A stretch of DNA of 29,333 bases from Bacteroidota bacterium. Its GTDB lineage: Bacteria > Bacteroidota > Bacteroidia > Flavobacteriales > Flavobacteriaceae. Within the stretch, counting starts at the first letter, position 1; every line of letters starts with the position of its first letter. The notes under the pieces were generated by a model. The model was given only the letters and a program-made list of their open reading frames with translations, ran no database searches and had not been told where the DNA came from. The stretch lies in NCBI GenBank assembly GCA_023457535.1, contig JAEWLN010000154.1, forward strand, positions 1 through 29,333. Direction: 5' to 3'. A program made the translations under genes and the position numbers. Of this stretch, positions 7,278 through 15,445 are shown piece after piece.

Positions 7278-9359
7278 ATGAAACTGACCTGCCGCCTTTT
7301 GTGCGTTTTGCTTCCATTGCTGACGTGTGCCCAATCGGGTTTGCGTGCCGTTCCTACCCAGGTGGTTTGGGAGGCGCGTGCTCCAGCTTTCCGCTTTTCC
7401 GACGATGTTTTCTCTTTTTGCGATGCCAACCAGGATGGCGTCACTCCCATCGATCTCGAAGCCATTCAAAATTACACGCTCAACAACCATGTCGACGCTT
7501 TTGGAAGCCGGCAAGGCATTTACCTTTGCACGCGGCTCAAACGGCTTCACCTGATTACCAATCTGGACAATTCACCGCAAAAGAGCCAGCTGTGTGCGGG
7601 TTTTTCATCGGCTGTGGGCAATGCGTTCGGGTTTCTGGATGTGGCCATCGACCAGAATGGCGACAGCTATGTATCTTCGTACGGAAAAATCTTCAAGGTT
7701 GACCAAGCGATGTGCGTAGAATTGGCAGCGATCGACCTGAACATCGACGGCGGCATTACCGCATTGTCATTCGATCGCCACCACAACATGTATCTCGGCG
7801 GATTCGATTCGGCCATTTACCGGCTCAACAACGGCAATTACAGCACGCCTGTGTTGTGGCACGACTTTGGGCAGGGCGCCGCGGCCGGCGATTTTGTAAT
7901 GTGCAACAACAAAATGTACGTCGCCTGGAATACCACATCGGGCTGCCGGCTCTATGAAGTTACCGTTGACGGCAATACGCAATATGTTTCACATTCGGAT
8001 CTGGGCGCGCTGCCGGACAATACGTTCGGGCTGGCAAGCGAACTGGGCCGGCTGTACGGCGTAACGCCCGACAGACTGTACCTGGTCAACCAGAATCCGC
8101 TGACCTTTACCGCGGTGCTGGACAACAACAACCCCAATGACCAATGGTACGGCGCAGCGGGAAGGCACGAAGCGGTCCATTTTGAAACGGCTGTTTTTGC
8201 CAGTTATTCCGATGCGCAAACCACGACCAACGCGCTGCCCGCGATTTGGACGAACACCACGCCGTTTGCACAGACGGTTTATGTGGCGATCCGCAACGTA
8301 CAGTCGGGTCAGCAAATCATCGTCCCGATTGAAATCGCGGTAAACCCTGCGCCTTTTTACCACGATCCGGTAAATACCACGCACTGTGCGGGCGATCCCG
8401 ATGCGCATCAATTCGATCTGCAAAGCTTTACTGCCGGGATTCTGGGCTCCCAAGCCGGCATCGGCGTAAGTTACCACGATAATGCTGCCGACGCACAAGC
8501 CGGGATACATCCACTTCCCGATGTGGTTTCCATTGCAGATACCAAAACCGTTTTCGCGCGGCTGACCAGCGCCTCCGGATGTTCTACCGTATTTGATTTT
8601 ACACTGACCGTCCCGCCAACGCCCGTTTACAACCAACCGCCTGATTTGCGCGTTTGCGAATTCAGTGAATCAGTGGACCTGATGCAGCAGGTGCCGGCCA
8701 TTATCGGAGCGCAGGCCGCGTCGTTGCAGGTTACATTTTATACTTCTGCCAATGACGCGCTGCAGAAGATAAATCCAGTCGGTCCGATGCTTTTTCCGGG
8801 CAACCAAACCATTTTTGCGCGCATTGAAAACGCTGCGACGGGTTGTTTCGACATGGGTTATTTCCAGATTGTGATCCGCCGGGGTCATCAAGATATTACA
8901 TTGCCATACCGGATCGAAACACTGGATTGGACCGCCGATCAAAACGTCATCCAGGTGCACGCGACGGGTCTTTACAGCTATTCGCTCGACGGTGTTCATT
9001 TTCAGCAGCAGCCGTATTTTGACCATCTCGCGCCGGGCGATTATGAATTGACAGTGCGCGATCCGGAACAATGCGCCACCTCCGTTTCAACGGTGGTGCT
9101 GCTCATGTATCCGCGGTATTTTACGCCCAACGGCGACGGCCATCACGACGTATGGCAAATCAAACCGATATCGGACGAGGCCCGGATGGAGGTCGAAATT
9201 TATGACCGCTACGGCAAGGCGATCGCAAAATTCAGCGGCCGAAACGGCAGTTGGGACGGTACGCTCAACGGTGCGCCGCTGCCCGCATCCGATTATTGGT
9301 TTATCGTCTACAGATCCGGCGGCAAGGTTTACAAAGGGCATTTCACGCTCAAACGCTGA
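7278..9359 (+). CDS. Large secreted surface protein with T9SS type-B (gliding-associated) C-terminal domain
   Basis: The product is 693 aa from ATG 7278, starting with a signal peptide (MKLTCRLLCVLLPLLTCAQS). Residues ~30-330 look like a beta-propeller-type region (ITALSFDRHHNMYLGGFDSAIYRL). Two related repeats of ~85 residues follow (FYHDPVNTTHCAGD... and VYNQPPDLRVCEFS...), each with a paired Cys pattern and an IFARIE/VFARLT strand, as seen in flavobacterial adhesin-like proteins. The last ~80 residues (from R613) are a type-B sorting domain: YFTPNGDGHHDVWQIK, VEIYDRYGK, WDGTLNGAPLPASDYWFIV. The protein is thus predicted to be exported by the T9SS and held at the surface. Its ligand is unknown. 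The in-frame TTG at 7257 is inside the promoter box and is rejected. The stop directly abuts rpoN on the other strand. Confidence 0.85.
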   Translation: MKLTCRLLCVLLPLLTCAQSGLRAVPTQVVWEARAPAFRFSDDVFSFCDANQDGVTPIDLEAIQNYTLNNHVDAFGSRQGIYLCTRLKRLHLITNLDNSPQKSQLCAGFSSAVGNAFGFLDVAIDQNGDSYVSSYGKIFKVDQAMCVELAAIDLNIDGGITALSFDRHHNMYLGGFDSAIYRLNNGNYSTPVLWHDFGQGAAAGDFVMCNNKMYVAWNTTSGCRLYEVTVDGNTQYVSHSDLGALPDNTFGLASELGRLYGVTPDRLYLVNQNPLTFTAVLDNNNPNDQWYGAAGRHEAVHFETAVFASYSDAQTTTNALPAIWTNTTPFAQTVYVAIRNVQSGQQIIVPIEIAVNPAPFYHDPVNTTHCAGDPDAHQFDLQSFTAGILGSQAGIGVSYHDNAADAQAGIHPLPDVVSIADTKTVFARLTSASGCSTVFDFTLTVPPTPVYNQPPDLRVCEFSESVDLMQQVPAIIGAQAASLQVTFYTSANDALQKINPVGPMLFPGNQTIFARIENAATGCFDMGYFQIVIRRGHQDITLPYRIETLDWTADQNVIQVHATGLYSYSLDGVHFQQQPYFDHLAPGDYELTVRDPEQCATSVSTVVLLMYPRYFTPNGDGHHDVWQIKPISDEARMEVEIYDRYGKAIAKFSGRNGSWDGTLNGAPLPASDYWFIVYRSGGKVYKGHFTLKR

Positions 9360-10826
9360 TCAGATCTTTTTGCGCATGCGGGCCACCGGAATTTCGAGCT
9401 GTTCGCGGTATTTGGCAATGGTGCGTCGCGCGATGGGATAGCCTTTTTCTTTCAGGATGTCGGCGAGCTGGTCATCGGGCAACGGCTTGCGCTTGTCTTC
9501 TTCCTCGATGACGTTTTGCAGGATTTTTTTGATCTCGATCGTCGATACTTCTTCGCCTTGATCGTTGGTCATCGATTCCGAGAAAAATTCCTTGATCAGC
9601 TTGGTGCCATAAGGCGTTTCAACATATTTGGAGTTGGCCACGCGCGAAATCGTTGAAATATCGAGCCCGACCATATCGGCGATGTCCTTTAAGATCATCG
9701 GGCGCAGCTTGGTCTCATCGCCGTCGAGAAAATAGTCCTGCTGGTAATGCATGATCGCGTTCATCGTCACAAACAGCGTTTCCTGGCGCTGGCGGATCGC
9801 ATCGATGAACCACTTGGCCGAATCGAGTTTTTGCTTGATGAACTGCACGGCGTCCTTTTGCTGCTGCGATTTATCGCGCGAGGCCTTGTAGGTTTGCAGC
9901 ATTTCCTGGTAATCGCGCGAAACGTGCAGCGTAGGGGCATTGCGCCCGTTGAGCGTCAGTTCGAGCTCGCCTTCGTTGATGCGGATCGAAAAATCAGGGA
10001 CCACATGCTCGATCAATCGCGTGCTGCCGGAATATACGCCGCCCGGTTTGGGGTTTAATTTTTCAATTTCACCGATCGCATTTTTAAGCTGTTCCTGGGA
10101 CACGCCGTATTTTTGTTGCAGGCGGTCGTAGTGTTTTTTGGAAAACGCGTCGAATTGCTGCTCGATGATATCGGTAGCCAGCGCGACGGATTCCGTGGGG
10201 GTTTTGTGCTTGAGCTGCAACAGCAGGCACTCCTGCAAGTCGCGCGCGCCCACGCCTGACGGTTCGAGCTCGTGGATAATGTGCAAAATGCGCTCAACGG
10301 TCGGCTCATCGGTGTAAATGCCTTGCGTGAAGGCCATGTCGTCCACAATATCGGGAACCGACCGCCTGATGTAACCCATGTCGTCGATCGAACCCACGAG
10401 GAATTCGGCAATTTCGCGTTCTTCGTCGGTCAGGATAAACGTATGGAGCTGGTTCAGAAGGTCCTGATGGAAACTGATGCCGGCAGCAAGCGGCGATTCG
10501 CGCTGTTCGTCATCAGGGGAGTAATTATTTGCCGATAGTTTATAGTCCGGCGTTTCGTCGTTGCTGAGGTATTCGTCGATGTTGATCTCGTCGGCCTCGA
10601 TGGTTTCGTTGTCTTCAAAATCATCGTATTCCTCTTCGTTGTCAAATTCGTCTTTTTCGTCGTATTCGTCTTCTTCTTTGCCCGCTTCGAGCGCAGGGTT
10701 CTCGTTCATCTCTTCCTTGAGCCTTTGTTCGAACGCCTGCGTCGGCAACTGGATCAGCTTCATGAGCTGAATTTGCTGCGGCGAGAGTTTTTGCGAAAGT
10801 TTGAGGTTGAGGGATTGTTTGAGCAT
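9360..10826 (-). CDS. rpoN: RNA polymerase sigma-54 factor
   Basis: This 488-aa protein begins with the Gln/Leu-rich region I of sigma-54 (LKLSQKLSPQQIQLMKLIQLPT), which contacts activators and blocks open-complex formation. A strongly acidic region II follows (about residues 50-90, runs of D/E), then the core-binding region III, an HTH, and the RpoN box near the C-terminus (ARRTIAKYRE) that reads the -24 element. Its length is normal. It directs transcription from -24/-12 promoters and needs an AAA+ activator; none is encoded in this window. It lies downstream of asnS in the same orientation but beyond a terminator, with its own -7 box at 10860-10867, so it is probably transcribed separately. 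Confidence 0.97.
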   Translation of the reverse strand: MLKQSLNLKLSQKLSPQQIQLMKLIQLPTQAFEQRLKEEMNENPALEAGKEEDEYDEKDEFDNEEEYDDFEDNETIEADEINIDEYLSNDETPDYKLSANNYSPDDEQRESPLAAGISFHQDLLNQLHTFILTDEEREIAEFLVGSIDDMGYIRRSVPDIVDDMAFTQGIYTDEPTVERILHIIHELEPSGVGARDLQECLLLQLKHKTPTESVALATDIIEQQFDAFSKKHYDRLQQKYGVSQEQLKNAIGEIEKLNPKPGGVYSGSTRLIEHVVPDFSIRINEGELELTLNGRNAPTLHVSRDYQEMLQTYKASRDKSQQQKDAVQFIKQKLDSAKWFIDAIRQRQETLFVTMNAIMHYQQDYFLDGDETKLRPMILKDIADMVGLDISTISRVANSKYVETPYGTKLIKEFFSESMTNDQGEEVSTIEIKKILQNVIEEEDKRKPLPDDQLADILKEKGYPIARRTIAKYREQLEIPVARMRKKI

Positions 10827-10859
10827 CTTTCTGATTTAATTATTGTGGCTTTGGATGTT

Positions 10860-10867
10860 CAAATTTA
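10860..10867 (-). promoter_or_regulatory. -7 box (TAAATTTG) for rpoN
   Basis: On the minus strand this is an exact TAnnTTTG match 33 nt upstream of the rpoN ATG (10826). No clear -33 TTTG is present. Confidence 0.45.
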
Positions 10868-11110
10868 CGAAAATTATTTTTAGGAGCCTTTCCGGCTTTT
10901 GCTGTAATCTTGCGGCCAACTAAGAAATTTGCCTGGAGCCTACCGGGCCTCGTTCGCTTAAAGAGCAAATGGCCGCAAACCAATATACGTTGCAAACAGC
11001 GTTCTCCGGGAACAGCGGTTAAAGTTTCAAAAAGGATTACTTCACTAAGTTACTGTTTTCCTAAGCGTTCAGTGAACTGCGTTTGCAGTGTAAAGCGGGA
11101 AAAAGCGCCA
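10868..11110. other. Intergenic region between asnS terminator and rpoN promoter
   Basis: I see no convincing gene here. There is a short hairpin AGCC/GGCT near 10885 and ACTGC/GCAGT (11076-11089, 4-nt loop). An 84-codon plus-strand frame (10910-11164) runs through the asnS terminator into asnS antisense; it is Lys/Arg-rich, lacks a promoter and is probably not a gene. Confidence 0.4.
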
Positions 11111-11136
11111 AAAAAAGTCCGACATTACATCGGACC
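11111..11136 (-). terminator. Intrinsic terminator of asnS
   Basis: Read on the minus strand, GTCCGA-TGTAATG-TCGGAC is followed by seven T residues. It starts 25 nt after the asnS stop codon and is a canonical Rho-independent terminator. Confidence 0.85.
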
Positions 11137-11160
11137 CTATAAAATTCTAAAACGCAGTTT

Positions 11161-12594
11161 TTAAAACTCCGCATTCCCCGGCGTACGCGGAAAAGGAATC
11201 ACGTCGCGGATGTTCGTCATACCGGTCACAAACAACACCAGGCGCTCAAACCCAAGACCAAAGCCCGAGTGGACCGCGCTGCCAAAACGGCGCGTATCGA
11301 GGTACCACCAAAGCTGTTTTTCGTCTATGCCGAGCGCGCGCATTTTTCCGACCAGTACATCGTAACGTTCCTCGCGCTGCGATCCGCCGACGATCTCTCC
11401 GATGCCCGGGAACAAAATGTCCATGGCCGCCACGGTTTTGCCGTCTTCGTTCATGCGCATGTAAAACGATTTGATCTGCGCCGGATAATCGTATAAAATT
11501 ACGGGCGATTTAAAGTGTTTTTCAACGAGGTAGCGTTCGTGCTCTGATTGCAGGTCTGCGCCCCATTCTTCGATCAGGTATTGGAATTTCTTCTTTTTGT
11601 TCGGGTTTGAATTCTTGAGGATGTCGATCGCTTCCGTGTACGAAACGCGCTTGAAATTGTTCTCAAGTACAAAATTGAGTTTTTCGAGCAACGCCATTTC
11701 GCTGCGTTGGTCCTGCGGCTTGGATTTTTCTTCGTCCAGGAGGCGGCCTTCGAGGAATTTGAGGTCGTCGGCGCAATGGTCCACCGCGTATTGGATCACG
11801 TATTGGATGAATTCCTGCGCGAGGTCCATGTTGTCGTGCAGGTCGTTGAACGCCACTTCAGGCTCGATCATCCAGAATTCCGCCAAATGGCGCGAGGTGT
11901 TCGAGTTCTCGGCGCGGAACGTTGGCCCAAAGGTATAAATTTGCCCGAGCGCCATCGCATAAGCTTCACCTTCGAGCTGTCCGGAAACGGTCAGGTTGGT
12001 GTGCGTGCCAAAGAAGTCTTCTTTGTAATTGATGCTGCCGTCGTCGTTTTTTGGCAAATTGTCCAGGGGCAATGAAGTAACCTGGAACATTTCCCCTGCA
12101 CCTTCGGCATCGGCTCCGGTAATCACCGGTGTGTTGACATAGACGAATCCTTTTTGCTGGAAATATTGGTGAACTGCCGCCGCAAGCACCGAACGCACGC
12201 GCATGATGGCGCCGAACGCATTGGTCCGCACGCGCAAATGGGCGTTCTCGCGCAAGAATTCGAGCGAGTGTTTTTTGGGTTGCATCGGGAATTTTTCAGG
12301 ATCGGAATCGCCGAGGATCTCCAGTTTTTTGACCTGGATTTCAAATTTCTGGCCCGCGCCCTGGCTTTCCACCAAATCGCCTGTAACGGAAATCGCCGCG
12401 CCTGTTGTGATGCGCTTAAGGGTTTCCTCCGGCGTATTTTCAAAATCGACTACGCACTGGATGTTGTGGATCGTCGAGCCGTCATTGAGCGCGATGAACT
12501 GATTATTGCGAAAAGTGCGGACCCAGCCTTTGGCCGTGACGTCCTGCAGGATTTTGGTGCAGCAGAGCAGGTCTTTTACTTTGGTGTGTTTCAT
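11161..12594 (-). CDS. asnS: Asparagine--tRNA ligase
   Basis: This 477-aa class IIb aminoacyl-tRNA synthetase charges tRNA-Asn in the cytoplasm. The N-terminal OB-fold anticodon-binding domain (about 1-110: VKGWVRTFRNNQFIALNDGS-like pattern) is followed by the catalytic core with motif 2 (FRAENSNTSRHLAEFWMIEPE) and motif 3 near the C-terminus (GFGLGFERLVLFVTGM, then NIRDVIPFPRTPGNAEF). NTSRHLAEFWM distinguishes AsnRS from AspRS. Length and ends are normal. It has a -7 box at 12687-12694, a leader of about 87 nt that can fold into a long hairpin (12603-12661) and a clean terminator at 11111-11136. Adjacency to rpoN is, to my knowledge, common in Bacteroidetes. Confidence 0.97.
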   Translation of the reverse strand: MKHTKVKDLLCCTKILQDVTAKGWVRTFRNNQFIALNDGSTIHNIQCVVDFENTPEETLKRITTGAAISVTGDLVESQGAGQKFEIQVKKLEILGDSDPEKFPMQPKKHSLEFLRENAHLRVRTNAFGAIMRVRSVLAAAVHQYFQQKGFVYVNTPVITGADAEGAGEMFQVTSLPLDNLPKNDDGSINYKEDFFGTHTNLTVSGQLEGEAYAMALGQIYTFGPTFRAENSNTSRHLAEFWMIEPEVAFNDLHDNMDLAQEFIQYVIQYAVDHCADDLKFLEGRLLDEEKSKPQDQRSEMALLEKLNFVLENNFKRVSYTEAIDILKNSNPNKKKKFQYLIEEWGADLQSEHERYLVEKHFKSPVILYDYPAQIKSFYMRMNEDGKTVAAMDILFPGIGEIVGGSQREERYDVLVGKMRALGIDEKQLWWYLDTRRFGSAVHSGFGLGFERLVLFVTGMTNIRDVIPFPRTPGNAEF

Positions 12595-12602
12595 GGTAAA
12601 TG

Positions 12603-12661
12603 CCGGATTATCGGATTTTGTATTGTCGGATCGTCGAATTTTAATTCATCGGATGATCCGG
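12603..12661 (-). promoter_or_regulatory. Long imperfect hairpin in the asnS leader
   Basis: The arms 12603-12616 and 12648-12661 are inverted with 12 of 14 positions matching (CCGGAT-t-ATCGGAT versus ATCGGAT-g-ATCCGG). The ATCCG core occurs four times on the minus strand in this leader. It lies between the predicted start site (about 12680) and the ATG (12594). Its function is unknown; it could be a leader control element or a decayed repeat. Confidence 0.45.
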
Positions 12662-12686
12662 ACGTTTAACGTTTGCGAAATGAGTG

Positions 12687-12694
12687 CAAATATA
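12687..12694 (-). promoter_or_regulatory. -7 box (TATATTTG) for asnS
   Basis: This exact TAnnTTTG match on the minus strand lies 92 nt upstream of the asnS ATG. It predicts a leader of roughly 87 nt. Confidence 0.5.
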
Positions 12695-12774
12695 GTTGTA
12701 ATTTGTTTTTGTCGGAAGCAATTGCAGATTGTTTCACGATGCGGTTTTTTGCCGGTATAACATTTAACAAAAAG

Positions 12775-12890
12775 TACAGATTTTCTGTAATGGCATGTCG
12801 CTGGAAATTTTTAGGGGTATAACTTCATTGCCCCCTTCCCTGAAGCGAAGCTACCGTTTTAGCTGGAATGTGCGTTACAGAAAATCTGTA
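12775..12890. repeat. 116-bp palindromic intergenic repeat, copy A
   Basis: The element has perfect 15-bp terminal inverted repeats, TACAGATTTTCTGTA (12775-12789) and TACAGAAAATCTGTA (12876-12890); each terminus is itself nearly palindromic. Inside are TAGGG at offset +37 and CCCCCTTCCCTG at offset +56, which can pair as AGGGG/CCCCT. A second element of identical length with the same motifs at identical offsets lies at 22263-22378. Copy A ends 2 nt before the last base of the MMPL stop codon (12893-12895, minus). It resembles a MITE- or REP-type non-autonomous element; no transposase is nearby. It may also act as a terminator for the MMPL gene. Confidence 0.8.
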
Positions 12891-12892
12891 AT

Positions 12893-15268
12893 TTAATCGT
12901 CAATGATTCCGTCGTCGACCAGTTCCTCTTTGCGCAACCGCTTTTTTTCAAATGTCAACACCAGCGAAGGCAGCACGATCAGGTTGGCGAACAATGCGAA
13001 CAAAAGCGTACACGAAATAAGCGCCCCGAGTGCAATGGTGCCGCTGAAACTCGACAGCGTAAACGTCGCAAAGCCAAAGATCAGCACCACAGAGGTGTAA
13101 AACGTACTGATGCTCGTTTCGCGAATGGCGCTCAACACCGATTTTTTGACGCGTCCGTTATTGGCGATTAAATCGTGCCGGTATTTGGCCATGAACTGGA
13201 TCGCGTTGTCCACAGAGATCCCGAAAGCGATACTGAACACCAGGATCGTCGACGGCTTGAGCGGAATGCCCATGTAACCCATAATGCCCGAGGTAATCAG
13301 CAGCGGCAGGATGTTAGTGATCAAAGACACGCAGATCATTTTGAACGATCGGAACATATAGGCCATCAGCACCACGATCATAAAAATCGCAAAAACGATC
13401 GCCTCGATCAGGTTGTCCACGAGGTATGACGTACCTTTCTGGAACACGAATGCCTTGCCGGTGAGCTTGACCTCAAACCGTTCTTTGGGGAAAACGCTGT
13501 CTATTTTTTGCTGGAGCCGGCCTTCGACGCGCGCCATCTCCTCGGTTCCGATATCGCGCATAAACGTCGTGATCCGCGTGTATCGGCCCGTGGAATCGAC
13601 ATAGGATTTCATGATGTTGTCCTTCGTATTCCGGGTCGCGTTTTTAGCGTAACTTAGAATAAAGGCCTGTTCCTGTGCCGTGGGCAAATCGTAATATTCG
13701 GGATTGCCGTTGTAATAAGCTTGTTTGGCGTACTTGACGAGGTTCACGACAGAGACCGGCTTGGACAATTCAGGGATTTTTTCGATCGTTTGCTGCAATT
13801 CGTCCATTTTTTTAAGCGTCGAAAGCTTCATCACGCCTTTTTTGCGCTTGGTGTCGATCATGATCTCAAGCGGCATCACACCGTGGAATTGCTCCTCGTA
13901 AAAAACAATGTCCTTAAAAAAAGACGCCGATTTGGGCATTTCGCCAATCAAACTCCCGGACACTTTCATGCGCGTCAACCCAACAAGGCTTACCAAAAGC
14001 AACACCGCATAAACCGAATAAATCACATTGCGCTTATTTTTGACCAGGAATTCAATGCGGTCCGTAAGCGTCGTGAGGTATTTGCGGCTCAGGTGGTACA
14101 GGTGTTTTTCCTTGGGTACCGACATAAAGCTGTACATAATCGGCACGATCAAAAGCGTCAAAAGATAAACGCCCATGATGTTGACCGATGTGACCAATCC
14201 GAATTCAAACAGCAGCTCATTGCCCGTAATCATAAAGGTCGCAAAACCGGTCGCGGCGGTCAGATTGGTCATCAGCGTCGATACCCCGATTTTCGAGATC
14301 ACGCGTTGCAATGCCTTTGCCTGGTTGTTGTGCAGCTTGATTTCCTGCTGGTATTTGTTGATCAGGAAAATGCAGTTCGTAATTCCGATGACGATGATCA
14401 GCGGCGGAATAATGGCCGTTAAAATCGTGATCTTGTAATGCATCAGCCCTAAAACGCCAAACGACCACATGACGCCAAACACGAGGATCGTCGTCGAGAT
14501 CAGCGTGGCGCGGTGCGATCGGAAAAACATAAAAAAGATGAACGATACGATAAAAAGTGCCGCGCCGATGAACAGCCCGATTTCGCCTTTCATGTCCTCG
14601 GCGTTGATCGTCCGGATGTACGGCATGCCCGATACTTTAAGGTCGACTTTCGTACTTTGCTCGAATTTGTCGACCGCCGGCACCAATGTTTGCAAAATGA
14701 AATCCTTGCGCGCGGCCGTATTGACGATTTTTTTGTTCAGATACACCGCAGAGCGGAAACTTCCTGACTCGCGGTTGTACAGCAAACCTTCATAAAACGG
14801 CAAACGGTTGAACAGTTCATCGCGGATCCGGGCAAGGTAAGACGCGTCGTTGCTTTGCGCGGGGTCGATTAGCGGCACCATGTCGAATTTTTGCGCAAGC
14901 GTATCTTTCCGGAGTTTTTTGAGGTCTTTAAGCGATACGACCAGATCCACATCCCGGGATTGCCTGAGCGAAGCCATCATTTCGTTCCACGCGGCATAAA
15001 CCTTGGGAGTAAACAGTCGATCGTCCTGTACGCCAATGACCACAAGGTTGCCTTCCTCGCCAAAGCGCTTGAGGAATTCAGTGTAATCGCGGTTGGCGAT
15101 GTGCGATTTGGGCAGCAGGTTGGCCTCTGTGTAGGTCATCTGCAGATTTTTCCACTGCGATGCAAGTGCGGCGGTCACTACGACAATAAGCGTAAGAATG
15201 GCCACGCGGTTGGTCAGGATGATGCGCGCAACGCCTTCCCAGAAACCCACCTTAAATCTCTTTTTCAT
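12893..15268 (-). CDS. RND-superfamily / MMPL-type exporter
   Basis: From ATG 15268 the product is 791 aa. It begins MKKRFKVGFWEGVARIIL with a first membrane segment at about 22-40, a large periplasmic loop (TEANLLPKSH, then the porter-like region), a block of five transmembrane helices resembling a sterol-sensing/MMPL domain (IGLFIGAALFIVSF, IIPPLIIVIGITNCIFLINKY), then the repeated architecture: a single helix, a second loop and a second five-helix block (IMGYMGIPLKPSTILVFSIAFGISVDNAIQF). Two-fold internal duplication and length fit the predicted RND exporters that move lipids or hydrophobic compounds using proton motive force. The substrate is unknown. The frame extends upstream to 15928 without a stop, but that part is antisense to the antiporter gene, and the promoter box at 15285-15292 supports 15268. 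Confidence 0.9.
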   Translation of the reverse strand: MKKRFKVGFWEGVARIILTNRVAILTLIVVVTAALASQWKNLQMTYTEANLLPKSHIANRDYTEFLKRFGEEGNLVVIGVQDDRLFTPKVYAAWNEMMASLRQSRDVDLVVSLKDLKKLRKDTLAQKFDMVPLIDPAQSNDASYLARIRDELFNRLPFYEGLLYNRESGSFRSAVYLNKKIVNTAARKDFILQTLVPAVDKFEQSTKVDLKVSGMPYIRTINAEDMKGEIGLFIGAALFIVSFIFFMFFRSHRATLISTTILVFGVMWSFGVLGLMHYKITILTAIIPPLIIVIGITNCIFLINKYQQEIKLHNNQAKALQRVISKIGVSTLMTNLTAATGFATFMITGNELLFEFGLVTSVNIMGVYLLTLLIVPIMYSFMSVPKEKHLYHLSRKYLTTLTDRIEFLVKNKRNVIYSVYAVLLLVSLVGLTRMKVSGSLIGEMPKSASFFKDIVFYEEQFHGVMPLEIMIDTKRKKGVMKLSTLKKMDELQQTIEKIPELSKPVSVVNLVKYAKQAYYNGNPEYYDLPTAQEQAFILSYAKNATRNTKDNIMKSYVDSTGRYTRITTFMRDIGTEEMARVEGRLQQKIDSVFPKERFEVKLTGKAFVFQKGTSYLVDNLIEAIVFAIFMIVVLMAYMFRSFKMICVSLITNILPLLITSGIMGYMGIPLKPSTILVFSIAFGISVDNAIQFMAKYRHDLIANNGRVKKSVLSAIRETSISTFYTSVVLIFGFATFTLSSFSGTIALGALISCTLLFALFANLIVLPSLVLTFEKKRLRKEELVDDGIIDD

Positions 15269-15284
15269 AGTTGTAAAATGGCTG

Positions 15285-15292
15285 CAAAGGTA
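15285..15292 (-). promoter_or_regulatory. -7 box (TACCTTTG) for the MMPL exporter
   Basis: This exact TAnnTTTG match on the minus strand lies 16 nt upstream of the ATG at 15268 and excludes the longer upstream ORF. A TTTG lies upstream at 13-nt spacing, shorter than usual. Confidence 0.5.
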
Positions 15293-15376
15293 AAGAAAAC
15301 CAATCCAAAATGAAAGCTTTGAAACCTGTGGTTTGCGCAAATCGCATCCGATGATCCGCGATTTTTTCGCGCCGCA

Positions 15377-15405
15377 TTGTCGTGAAATTATAATTCCTAT
15401 CTTTG
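15377..15405 (+). promoter_or_regulatory. Promoter of the antiporter-SMR-two-component operon
   Basis: TTG at 15377-15379 and TATCTTTG at 15398-15405 are separated by 18 nt, a good match to the Bacteroidetes TTTG-N17..19-TAnnTTTG promoter. The ATG at 15446 is 40 nt downstream. It is divergent from the MMPL promoter at 15285-15292. Confidence 0.65.
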
Positions 15406-15445
15406 AAAGCGCTCCGCAAACCGGACGCGGGCCAAACGCGAGTTG

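Noticed and set aside
9360..10826. Search for a sigma-54 activator gene or -24/-12 promoter in the window
   Set aside because: No AAA+ enhancer-binding protein is encoded here, and no convincing TGGCAC-N5-TTGC site was noticed before any gene, so no sigma-54 regulon link is claimed.
10910..11164. 84-codon plus-strand frame between rpoN and asnS
   Set aside because: It runs through the asnS terminator and into asnS antisense, lacks a promoter box and shows no known family; the peptide looks like translated non-coding DNA.
12595..12892. CRISPR-like or tRNA content in the repeat-bearing gap
   Set aside because: The gap contains only the leader hairpin and one palindromic element; no regular spacing of direct repeats and no cloverleaf with a TTC-loop consensus was seen.
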